Positions 28,163 to 36,384 of a DNA stretch of 37,500 bases are shown here, piece by piece (position 1 is the first letter of the stretch; every line of letters starts with the position of its first letter). Source of the stretch: Paulinella micropora (lineage: Eukaryota > Cercozoa > Imbricatea > Euglyphida > Paulinellidae); contig WBZZ01006438.1 in NCBI GenBank assembly GCA_019918135.1, forward strand, positions 35,001 through 72,500, in the 5' to 3' direction. The position numbers and the translations under genes were made by a program. The notes under the pieces were generated by a model that saw nothing but the letters and a program-made list of their open reading frames with translations, had not been told where the DNA came from and did no database searches.

Positions 28163-29671
28163 ATGCCAGTCCAATACGGAGGAGAACTAGTCCATCAGGC
28201 TAAGGAACTGCTCACAGGCAAGTATGAGTTGAATAAGCTTACTAGCCGTGAAGGTGCTGCTGATATCACACTTACTACCGCAGGCGGTATTGAAAGCACA
28301 TTTGAAATTCCTACCCGCCCTTTGAACTTGGCGAGGTCTGTGTTGAAATTTACTTACACTCCGACTGCTGCGGGTGGTGCGGGTCGCTACAATCGTATCT
28401 ATATGGATTGTCTGAGTATGATTAAAACTATTGAACTGCGAAGCCGAAGCGGGCAGTATTTGTGTAATTTTCAACACGTAGGCAACTATACTAAGATAGT
28501 GTGGAAGCCTGAGATTAGTTATGAAAAATTTAAGGCACTTGAGAACCACGGCGACTATAATACCGCTGTTGAAGGTAAGACGGGCTCTGGTGCTATGCTT
28601 CAAAAGTGTAATGCTGGACAGATTGTTGTCGGTAGTAGAGCAGAAAGAAAATTAATCGACGATGCGGCCAATACTGCCGACGTAAAAGCCGCAGTTCAAG
28701 GATGCTACAAAGTGCCGAGTGTGAATGCTCGTCGCCACAATGACACCGCTCTCGCTGATAACACTGCTGGAACCTATAGCCTTGTCATTGTCGATTATGA
28801 TGAGGCTAAGTATTTTGAAGGTGGAACTGATAATGCTGCCGACCCCGTTATCGCTGTTAAACTTCCTTTGGGTATGTTGTTTGGAACAATTTTTGAACTC
28901 GACAAGACTATCGGATTTAATGAAATTTTGGATATGCGGATTGTGTGGGCTGAAACTCCACGAACTTCATTCTACGGCACTGATGCTAGCAGTATTTCTA
29001 CTGGTGCGGCGATTACTGCTACAAATGCTACTATTTCCGGCTTGAATTTGTTCCTTGCTGTTGAGACCGACCCGAATGTTATTGTGGACATCCAGCAAAA
29101 GATTGCGGGTGAGGGCTTCCCATTCAAAATTGAGTATCCGATTGCTTGGAAGCAGGCACTTAATGGAGAAAACCAAAACTTTGTAGTTAAGATGAACCGC
29201 TCCCAGGGTGAAAGAATTCGTCGTATTTACACATCGGTTTTTAATAGCACTGAAAACAAAAATACATCTTATGATAATGACAACAGAACTGATAGTGCTG
29301 GTGGAGGCCTTCAAGCAGGAAAGAAGGTTAAGACATATTACACCACTCTTGACGGAACTCGTCTCCAGCAGTTTGATGTTAAAACAGTAGAAAATGAAGA
29401 CTATATGCTTCTCAAGGATAAGCTGAAGGGTAGTGCCATTTTGAATTCAAATGTGTATCATTACAATTGGTTCCACGTTGATACCTTTGATAACAACCGC
29501 CCGCTGTGGGATAAGGATACTGACGGCTATGAGGTGAGCGGTCTAAGCCTTGACACTGAAAGACGATATGAATTTGTTGCGACTACTCCAAATGCTATCC
29601 AAAACCATTACACGTACGCCATTCTTCAACGAAGTGTGCTTGTTAAGGGAATTGAAATTTTCATGTCTTAA
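28163..29671 (+). CDS. Major capsid protein, 502 aa
   Basis: The double jelly-roll capsid protein forms the hexon-like shell. I use the ATG at 28163 (MPVQYGGELVHQAKELLTG) because the leader shared with the next gene ends just before it; an upstream non-ATG opening adds only seven residues. The N-terminal part has REGAADITLTTAGGIES and FEIPTRPLNLARSVLKF, features seen in Polinton-like virus MCPs. The rest is beta-rich with no cysteine-rich or enzymatic motif. Codons look more even and GC-richer than those of neighbouring genes, consistent with high expression. It is the only long gene of the core set with neither break nor fusion besides mCP. Assignment depends on N-terminal resemblance, size and position next to mCP. 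Confidence 0.82.
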   Translation: MPVQYGGELVHQAKELLTGKYELNKLTSREGAADITLTTAGGIESTFEIPTRPLNLARSVLKFTYTPTAAGGAGRYNRIYMDCLSMIKTIELRSRSGQYLCNFQHVGNYTKIVWKPEISYEKFKALENHGDYNTAVEGKTGSGAMLQKCNAGQIVVGSRAERKLIDDAANTADVKAAVQGCYKVPSVNARRHNDTALADNTAGTYSLVIVDYDEAKYFEGGTDNAADPVIAVKLPLGMLFGTIFELDKTIGFNEILDMRIVWAETPRTSFYGTDASSISTGAAITATNATISGLNLFLAVETDPNVIVDIQQKIAGEGFPFKIEYPIAWKQALNGENQNFVVKMNRSQGERIRRIYTSVFNSTENKNTSYDNDNRTDSAGGGLQAGKKVKTYYTTLDGTRLQQFDVKTVENEDYMLLKDKLKGSAILNSNVYHYNWFHVDTFDNNRPLWDKDTDGYEVSGLSLDTERRYEFVATTPNAIQNHYTYAILQRSVLVKGIEIFMS

Positions 29672-29716
29672 CCCCCACCAGTGAGGTAAGATGTAATTAT
29701 TAATTTTGTTAGTTAA

Positions 29717-29778
29717 TTTATTTTTTTAATAATATAGAAACTTACACAAAACATTTTTTGAGATCGTAAGCACTTACA
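29717..29778 (+). promoter_or_regulatory. T-tract/ATATA and GATCGTAAG leader before the surface-protein gene
   Basis: TTTATTTTTTTAATAATATAG, 20 nt and ACATTTTTTGA precede GATCGTAAG (29762-29770) and CACTTACA before the ATG. The last 17 nt closely resemble the MCP leader. Confidence 0.5.
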
Positions 29779-31059
29779 ATGTCTCACCAAAGAAATTTGA
29801 TAGCGCAAAATCCAGACGGCGACTTCGTAAATGTCAAAGTCGGGTATGACGGGCACGTTGAAACGAATAATATGAAAACCGCCTTTGGTGAAGCATTAAC
29901 CAGTTCATTAACACCAGTATTACAGGAAATCTTTCCATACACCATTAATACACGTATATGGACATTAACTCAAACTAATGCGACAGTAGCATTTAATGCG
30001 AATATGGCTGAATTGAAAACGGAAGCGAAAGCTGCCGCCGATGCCGTTATGGTAAGCAAAAAAAGAATTAAATACAGAACAGGGATGGGAGTTATGTGTC
30101 GCTTCACCGCCTTATGGACTACGAACGAAACCAAGGACTACTATTCATTTATTGGCATTGGCGATAGCGTATTAGATAATGGTTTCTATTTTTACAAGAC
30201 CAAAAATGACGGTATGAATATTCTCCATACCAAAGCAGGAGTGCCTACCTTGGTTCCACAAGCGGGCTGGAATGACCCGTGCGATGGAACGGGCGATATG
30301 CCTCTCTTGGATTGGACGAAGGGAAATGTATTTCAAATTCAATTTCAATATTTGGGCTTCGGCGATATTAAGTTTTCAATTGAGAACCCAAATACAGGTG
30401 AATTCCAGCAAGTCCATATGATTAAGTATGCGAATGTCAACACGGGTGTCAGTCTGCGAAATACAACTCTCCCATTTGTGGCGCGAATATTTAATAATGG
30501 TGGAACTGGAATACAAACATTAAAAACTGCTAGTTGTAGTATGTTTATTGAGGGCACCAACACTATTAATACAAGTATATCAAACGAAGCGGAAGGAGAT
30601 GAAAAGGCGAGCACTACTGAAAGCCCAATTCTCAGCATAAAAAATAAATCACTTTTTAATAATGCCGCAACAAATTATTCAATCGTTTACCCAACTCTCG
30701 TGAGCGTATCAAACGAAGACAACAAAGTTAATATAGTGCGAATTGTGAAAACGACTGGAGCACTTACGGCGGCGAACTTTGCTGATATTGATGCCACAAC
30801 TTCAATCGTATCAAAGGACACCGCTGCGACTGCCCTCGGTGCTGCTGTTATAACGGACGTCATTCTTAAACTTCATGTTAATGCTACTTCTAGCCAGCTT
30901 ATTGACCTGCAAACTTACGATGTTCAACTATCTCCCGGCGAAAATCTAACATTTTTACAAAAGTCTGTATCCACTCTCGCAAATGGAGGAAATGTGAGTG
31001 TTATAGTCAATTTCTTAGAAGATCAGCAATTAATTAATTTTGTAATATTTTTTTTCTAA
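29779..31059 (+). CDS. Putative virion surface protein, 426 aa
   Basis: The start is MSHQRNLIAQNPDGDFVNVKVG. The middle holds a beta-sandwich-looking region with YRTGMGVMCRFTALW, YYSFIGIGDSVLDNGFYFY, NVFQIQFQYLGFGDIKFSIENP and the motif VHMIKYANVN. These GIG and YLGFG strands resemble the concanavalin-like lectin or jelly-roll proteins encoded in many algal viruses. Exact family membership is not claimed. The last 120 residues are a separate beta domain. It follows MCP and shares its leader motif, suggesting co-expression as a late virion component, perhaps a capsid decoration or attachment protein. The gene is intact. Confidence 0.65.
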   Translation: MSHQRNLIAQNPDGDFVNVKVGYDGHVETNNMKTAFGEALTSSLTPVLQEIFPYTINTRIWTLTQTNATVAFNANMAELKTEAKAAADAVMVSKKRIKYRTGMGVMCRFTALWTTNETKDYYSFIGIGDSVLDNGFYFYKTKNDGMNILHTKAGVPTLVPQAGWNDPCDGTGDMPLLDWTKGNVFQIQFQYLGFGDIKFSIENPNTGEFQQVHMIKYANVNTGVSLRNTTLPFVARIFNNGGTGIQTLKTASCSMFIEGTNTINTSISNEAEGDEKASTTESPILSIKNKSLFNNAATNYSIVYPTLVSVSNEDNKVNIVRIVKTTGALTAANFADIDATTSIVSKDTAATALGAAVITDVILKLHVNATSSQLIDLQTYDVQLSPGENLTFLQKSVSTLANGGNVSVIVNFLEDQQLINFVIFFF

Positions 31060-31074
31060 TATAATAATATTAAT
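31047..31074 (+). promoter_or_regulatory. T-tract plus ATATAATA motif before the DUF3223-like gene
   Basis: ATTTTTTTTCTAATATAATAATATTAAT overlaps the end of the previous gene and runs up to the ATG at 31075. It repeats the T-run/ATATA arrangement seen before other plus-strand genes. Confidence 0.4.
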
Positions 31075-31699
31075 ATGTTTTACCGTCGTAAGTTATACCG
31101 TATTGGAGGGCTGAGGTTTCTAACAAAAGCGTCTATCAAAACCCACATAAGAGGAATTATAAGCAAATATGCTGATGGTGAAGTACTGAACCCAGAAGAT
31201 AGCGATTTCGTGCGAGACCTTATAACTCATCATCCAGGTATAAAAGATGGCATCATTGATGTTGAAAGTAATTTGACGACCGGAAGCAAACACTTTCGTG
31301 CGAATGGTAAGCCGTTTTCGTGGAATTGCTGCGTTGACCTCATGGGGCTTAGTGAAACAAAAAAAATGGCGAGAGTGTTGAAAGATGCGAGCAGGAATAC
31401 GATAAGACCGCAAATACAAGAATATCTGGACCGCGTGGCTATTGATGTATTCGTGGAGCCCCGCTACGTGTGCGAAATAAGTGGCGATATACGAGCGGGT
31501 TGATGTCCACGTCGACTACCACTTTGATATCATACAATTCAAAGATATACTTAAACAATACCTTGAAGTGAATAGAGAAGTAGAAGTTGAAGACGGCTTA
31601 TTGAAAGAACCGCACTTTACTAAGTTTAGCGAATTCCACAGACAGAAAGCAATACTGCGAATAATAAAAAAAGAAATCAATGTTAGAGGTAGATTATAG
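31075..31699 (+). pseudogene. DUF3223-like protein with one frame break
   Basis: The first frame (31075-31503) holds DSDFVRDLITHHPGIKDGI, then KHFRANGKPFSWNCCVDLMG, matching the DUF3223/DCL-like pattern of an acidic helix, an HP-x-K-x-G turn and a basic strand ending in an aromatic-Cys segment. One extra base near 31487-31490 separates it from the frame that runs from 31481 to 31699 and begins YERVDVHVDYHFD. The joined text VCEISGD...VHVDYH gives a Cys/Asp/His cluster after the DUF3223 part, as in HNH-like tails. DUF3223 proteins occur in giant viruses. Biochemical role unknown. The stop overlaps the convergent gene at 31694. Confidence 0.6.
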
Positions 31700-31967
31700 A
31701 AACTTTTTCAATTCGTCTTTATTTTGGACCCAAGGCTGACGAACTAACCATTCTATGTATGGCTTATCAATCTTCGCGATGTTTTCTATTTTTTTTGCCT
31801 TTGTATTTACCAAAGTGAAACAAGTTTGGTTGAGCATTTCTCTTTTCTTCAATCGCTTTTATTTCGTCGTGGATTACCTTTTGAACATCGGCAAGAGAAA
31901 ACGATTTATTTTCGCTTTCAATGGAAAGTTGTTGGAACTTCTCACACAGTCTAGTAAGGGTAGACAT
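31694..31967 (-). pseudogene. ExoX-C-like small protein, one frame break
   Basis: Read on the minus strand from the ATG at 31967 (MSTLTRLCEKFQQLS), a helical start leads to LFHFGKYKGKK. The T run 31789-31796 (eight T) carries one base too many. Removing it continues IENIAKIDKPYIEWLVRQ and ends at TAA 31694-31696, for about 90 residues. The FGKYKG then Y-x-x-W-L pattern is that of the ExoX-like C-terminal / DUF3820-type domain found beside nucleases and as stand-alone proteins in large viruses. Its 3' end overlaps the stop of the DUF3223-like gene by a few bases. Without correction the frame gives a 66-residue product with an unrelated tail. Confidence 0.62.
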
Positions 31968-32021
31968 AGTAGAGTGTATATAGTAGGAAGGAAAAAAATT
32001 AAATAAATAATAATATACCTC

Positions 32022-32712
32022 ATGTCTGAGTGGATTATCTTTGTAAAAGCTTACTCCGCTAAACATGGTATAAGCTACAAGGAGGCGTTGAAAAAGGCGG
32101 GTAAGGAATACCAGGAGACAGAAGGGCGGCAGTGCGGAGTTGTCAGAGGATGTCTATTTGTCTTCGTCTGAACGAAAAGGGGTTGACGGATGGAAACCAG
32201 TCGCAAGCAAGGAGAAATCGACAGTGTATGAGAAAGATGGCAAGGCGATTGTCGCATTCAGAGGAAGTGCGGATAAGAGGGACTTGCTAACCGACGTCGC
32301 ATTAGTAAAGGGAGTATTGAAAAGAACCCCGAGATACAAAGAAGAACAGAAACTGGTTGACGAAGTCATAAAGAAATATGGTAAGGATAACGTAGAGCTG
32401 ACGGGTCATAGCCTTGGAGGAACGATTGCGAAAGACTTAAGCCGCCAGACGGGAGTAAGGGCGACCACATACAACAAAGGCAGTAGCACGAAGGACCTCA
32501 TTGAAGGAGTGATTGACCGAGTAGCCGTCAAGGTAAATCCGAAAGGGAAGCGGGCTAAGACTGCGAAGCTGACCACGAACTATCGGACCGCATACGACCC
32601 CGTTTCATTACTAGGGGCGACGGCGGTAAATACTAAGTTAGTGAAGCCGACAAGGGGCGTTCATACGATTGCCAGCTTCAAAGGTAAAGGAGCCAAAAAA
32701 ATATATCTATGA
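32022..32712 (+). pseudogene. Class-3 lipase with N-terminal HMG/YABBY-like motif (one frame break)
   Basis: The ATG at 32022 opens SEWIIFVKAYSAKHGISYKEA, an approximately 30-residue W-x-x-F-V-K...KEALKKAGKEY motif that resembles HMG/YABBY-like segments common in large DNA viruses. One extra base near 32112-32120 shifts to the frame that runs to 32712. That frame encodes a lipase_3-type alpha/beta hydrolase: TIVAFRGSADKRD strand, nucleophile in LTGHSLGGTIA, likely Asp in TAYDPVSLLG and His in RGVHTIASF. The catalytic triad appears complete. Polinton-like viruses and virophages often carry such lipases, perhaps for membrane penetration or egress. It ends one base from the convergent polymerase stop. 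Confidence 0.78.
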
Positions 32713-32713
32713 T

Positions 32714-35700
32714 TTAATTTCTTATGCGGAAACCGAGCGGGATGCTGTCGTTATCGTTAATAAACTCGCGGCCCGCCCATTTATTCTCATTAACTTGTTT
32801 TTTAACATTCGTCATATGTAAAATGCTGAAGTGCGGGACTTGTTGTTGTTTGCTGTTTCTATCAATGTGTATTTTTTTCATTTGAAAGCCCTTTACATTT
32901 TCAATGCTACCGCCTTTATCCATCTTATCATATACATCATAGTTTAGCTGTTGAGCATCTAAGCCTTTACCCCTAAAGTGGAAATATCTTTTAACTCCAT
33001 TTTCAGCCGTTTCTATATGAACTCCCTTCGCTATGTGCTTGAGGTCGTTTTTGGTCATTCCTTCCGTAAAGGCGTCTTTCGTTGTAAATTCTAACATATA
33101 AAGTTTTGGTGCTATCCATATACCTTTTATAATCTTACATCCGTCGCCTAAGTCGTCGCTTATACCGCCCAGTTGCTTGTTGCCCATATTCTTAATATAT
33201 CTCGCACATCTCGCATGGATTTGGAGGCTATCCGTATCTGTGTAGTAAAAGTCGTCCGCGATGGTTCCGTTTGGATTGGCTTCCTTAATATACTTAAACA
33301 TAATGCGACGGCTGTATGCTAGTATGAATGCTCCATAGTGTGAAGGTTTCGTTATGCTACTCTCTAACAAGATTGGATTACGAGGTAGACCTGATATGTG
33401 CCATAAATCTTTTCCTTGTTGGTCCGTAAATTTAACAATGTCAGTTATTTGATTACTACTCCAGAATTTCCAGTATTCTTCGTTAGTTTGTATATATGTT
33501 GTAATGGATGGTATTGGTCTCTGTATCATCTTACCGTATAGACTATTCATAAACAGCTTAGCCAGTAGATATTGCGGGCTACCTTTCTCCGCATTTTCCT
33601 TCGCCTTAAACATGTCGTCTATGTATTTGGCAAAGACACATTCAGATTTTACAGTGTAGTATCCTTTATGAATGCTGACCGTATAACCTTCGGCTACCAT
33701 ATCTTCGATGTCTACACTCGTAAGCCATTGGTCCTTCATATCCTCTAGTCGCCATTTAAGAGAGCCCATACGGTCCCGTTGTCCAATTCTGGAGTGTAGT
33801 AAATTTCTTGGAGAAATGTAGTCAAGGTTGTAAATGCCGATTTGAAGGTTCCGCGGGTCAAACGGTCCGATTGTTTCAATGATGTCGCCGACCATAAAGG
33901 CTAACAACATCGCTGTTGGATATAGAGAGACTACGTCGGCATCCACGAGATAATCGTCTATGTCGTCAAAGGTGGTCTGTTTTTGTAGGTATCGCTCATA
34001 CTGAGCTGAAATGAACCGCCTCTTAGACGGGTAAGTCCTTCCGCCAATAATCGCTTTTCTAAATGCTCTTTCCTGCTCCACCGTTGGAAGTCTCACCTCG
34101 TATTTTCCGTCTACATATTTTTTCCATATGTTGAAAGCGATACTTGAAGTTGAAATGTATGAAGTTAGATTGACTTTATGAGCTGTAAATATCGTCGTGT
34201 TTAACTTATCGTATAATTCCTTCAAACCCATAACATCATTCCTTAGATAAGCCAGACAGTCCTGCCTCGTCTTTTTTTCCATATCTTCCCATCTGCGGGC
34301 TTGTTCGTGGTCGAAGTCTCCCTTAAGCACTGAGCATCCCATACTTTTCAAGATTTGCTTTCAGACTTCCTTGAGTGTGCTTACACATATCCCACATCTT
34401 AACATTTTCAAACTCTAAGCAGATAATAGATCCGTTGTTAATTTTTGACGACTTAATCTTAATACCTCTTTTAATTAATTCCTGGTGTATGAAGTAGTGG
34501 TCAAAGTTCGCTCCGTTAACACCATTAACATATAGAACGGGCGGTTTGTCATTTTTACATTTCGGCTCCCATCCTTCTTTTATACGGCTGCCTCGTTTTA
34601 TTATAAGGTCCACGAATTGGCTTATACAGTCTTTACCGGCTATGTATTTGAAACCCTCAGAGCCTTGAGTGTATCCGACTATGTAGCATTCGTGGATATC
34701 GTAGCAGTTCGCGATGGTCTTATTTCTAAATGTTTCCAAATCATAATGAAGGACTTGGTCGTTGTTTATTTTTTCTTCTGTGTGTAGTTTAGTTATTAAT
34801 TGTCTTTTACCATTCTTCTTCAATCTAATATCAGCAAACTTTTTCCTGTTAAGATTACAGGTATGTTTCTTCAGGTATAATTGTAAGCAGTCTTCGCACC
34901 GCTTCTTGAATTGCTTAACCAATCCGTAATAGTGGTTATTTTCTAAAAAGATTAGTTTATCTGGTTCCTGTCCTTCTTCACTCGTGCTGACTGTTTGCTT
35001 CATAACGTGGTCTGTTATTTCGTATGTTTTCCCTTCTTTTTTGTATTTGTTCAATATCTGGACTGCTATCGAAAATGGTATGGGGGAGTTTGGCGGAAGG
35101 TTGAATTCGGCTCTGACAATATTACAGCGGTTCTTGTTCATCGGATGAATAAGCAGTATATCCTTACATAAGAAGAATAAGCAGTTGTTATTCTTGCTTG
35201 GCGGAGATATCTTTCTACCCTCTTCAACCTTCTCCCTCTTTTCAGTTTTTCCTTCATAGCATCCTCCGCCGTTTTCTTGAACTATGGTTATTTCCACATA
35301 TCGTATGGTTCTTTCATATCCTCTCTCGCCAGCTTCAATATTGTTTATGTTGAATTCGTTCAGAGCATCCATAAATACGGTATCGTATTGACGGAGTTGA
35401 AATGAATTGAAACTTTTCTTTTTTAAATAGTGGTCGTATCGCTCGTTAGCAGGAGCAGTAGAGTATGTTATAGATATATTAACATCCGCATTAGCCGTCA
35501 TCCCTTCCCTTCTGGCATATCTTATAGCGGGTATCAATACCTTCTCTTCTAGAGCATCAGTGTCATAGAAACTTATGTCTAGGTCTCTGAATTTGAATGT
35601 AAGAGAGTTCAGCTGGTTATCCCTTCTAACTTCGTACTCGTTTGCTCTAAACTCTCGCCTCTTCGCTTCTCGCGTCTTAGCCTCGCGGAGATTTGCTTTC

Positions 35701-35837
35701 GTATTGCTACGGATGTTAGATAAAAGGTCTCGGCTGTTTCTTTTATCTTTCGTTTCAACTTTTCTCAGCTTAGCCTTAGCTTGAAGAAGTTGAACATATT
35801 GCTTGTTTGGTCTTGGTGGTAGAGGTGGTTTTGACAT
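32714..35837 (-). pseudogene. Protein-primed family B DNA polymerase (pPolB), split by one frame break
   Basis: This replicative polymerase would copy the linear genome from a terminal protein. The first frame (35837-34323, 504 codons) has a basic coiled-coil start, a zinc-type segment RCEDCLQLYLKKHTC, Exo I in HYDLETFRN and Exo II in NGANFDHYFI. One extra A in the stretch at 34345-34348 breaks the frame. The second frame (34351-32714) continues with Exo III in AYLRNDVMGL, motif A in DADVVSLYPTA, motif B in LFMNSLYGKM, motif C in YYTDTDSLQ, and KLYMLEF (KxY). A long insert between A and B fits TPR1/TPR2 of protein-primed enzymes. All catalytic motifs are intact. The total is about 1,040 residues, typical of Polintons. 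Confidence 0.93.
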
Positions 35838-35974
35838 TTTACAGTTATGTATATGTTAGGTAAGATACTTTTTCTAAAAATAATTAATTAATGTTTTACC
35901 GTTATTATATGGCGCGTATGTCTTTAGATGAAAAATATTTTTACCGGGACCGAAAAAATAATGAACTATGCGGC
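35838..35974. other. AT-rich gap upstream of the polymerase
   Basis: These 137 bp hold no gene. It should contain the polymerase promoter (minus strand). A TAATTAATTAATG block and GGCGCG are visible, but no box shared with the virion genes is seen. Confidence 0.35.
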
Positions 35975-36172
35975 TTAGACAGTTATTTTACTCAGTCTAT
36001 CTTCCAATTCTTGTATCTTCCTTTTGTATTCCTCTAGTTCTTGCTTTTGCTTTAATGCTTTTGCTTTTCTTTCTTCCTTCAACCTTTCCTGGTGGCGGTA
36101 GTAGTATGCGAGAGCTTTCTCGTTATTTCTCTTTCGTCTTGCTTCTCCTTCGTACAGTTTTGGTCTTGGCAT
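35975..36172 (-). CDS. Small basic coiled-coil protein, 65 aa
   Basis: It starts MPRPKLYEGEARRKRNNEKA, has a helical middle YYYRHQERLKEERKAKAL and a heptad-like end QELEEYKRKIQELEDRL. The basic region followed by a leucine-rich coiled coil is bZIP-like in shape, though too short to assign. It is the outermost gene at the right end, 57 bp from the TIR, on the same strand as the polymerase. Similar tiny basic proteins sit near termini of related elements. A DNA-binding or terminal-protein role is only a possibility. Confidence 0.55.
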   Translation of the reverse strand: MPRPKLYEGEARRKRNNEKALAYYYRHQERLKEERKAKALKQKQELEEYKRKIQELEDRLSKITV

Positions 36173-36228
36173 CTTCTATATTATATTAATATGAATATAT
36201 TTTTATAAATGTAAAATAATTAATTAAA

Positions 36229-36378
36229 TTATTCCTTTTCTCTTCCTTTTCTTGTCCTTTCTTGATTTCCTCTTGATTTCTCTTTGTTGTTTAAAAATAG
36301 CGATTTGGGCTCGAAGACACTTTTTCTAGTGGGCATTTTTCTTAAAAAATGACCCTAGAAAAAGTGTAATCATCTTCT
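36229..36378 (-). repeat. Right terminal inverted repeat (150 bp)
   Basis: It is the reverse complement of 17987-18135, with one extra base in the A run near the outer palindrome, which makes its 12-bp palindromic arms perfect. It ends CATCTTCT at 36378, just before the TAGTAT duplication. Confidence 0.95.
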
Positions 36379-36384
36379 TAGTAT
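36379..36384. repeat. Right target-site duplication TAGTAT
   Basis: It is identical to 17981-17986, directly outside the right TIR. Confidence 0.88.

Larger units (their letters stand above)
17987..36378. mobile_element. Endogenous Polinton-like virus / mavirus-type virophage (18.4 kb)
   Basis: The limits are set by a 6-bp target duplication and near-perfect 149/150-bp terminal inverted repeats starting AG. The element encodes the full diagnostic set: rve integrase, protein-primed PolB, packaging ATPase, adenain-like protease, penton and major capsid proteins, plus a fibre and accessory enzymes. The block ATPase-small protein-protease-mCP-MCP follows the order known from mavirus. Base composition and the densely packed intron-free genes contrast with the flanking DNA. 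About ten genes carry single-base frame breaks, an in-frame stop or a fusion, so this copy is either decaying or contains assembly indels. It could be placed in Polinton-like viruses or Maveriviricetes. Sequence reading alone does not decide. Confidence 0.93.
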
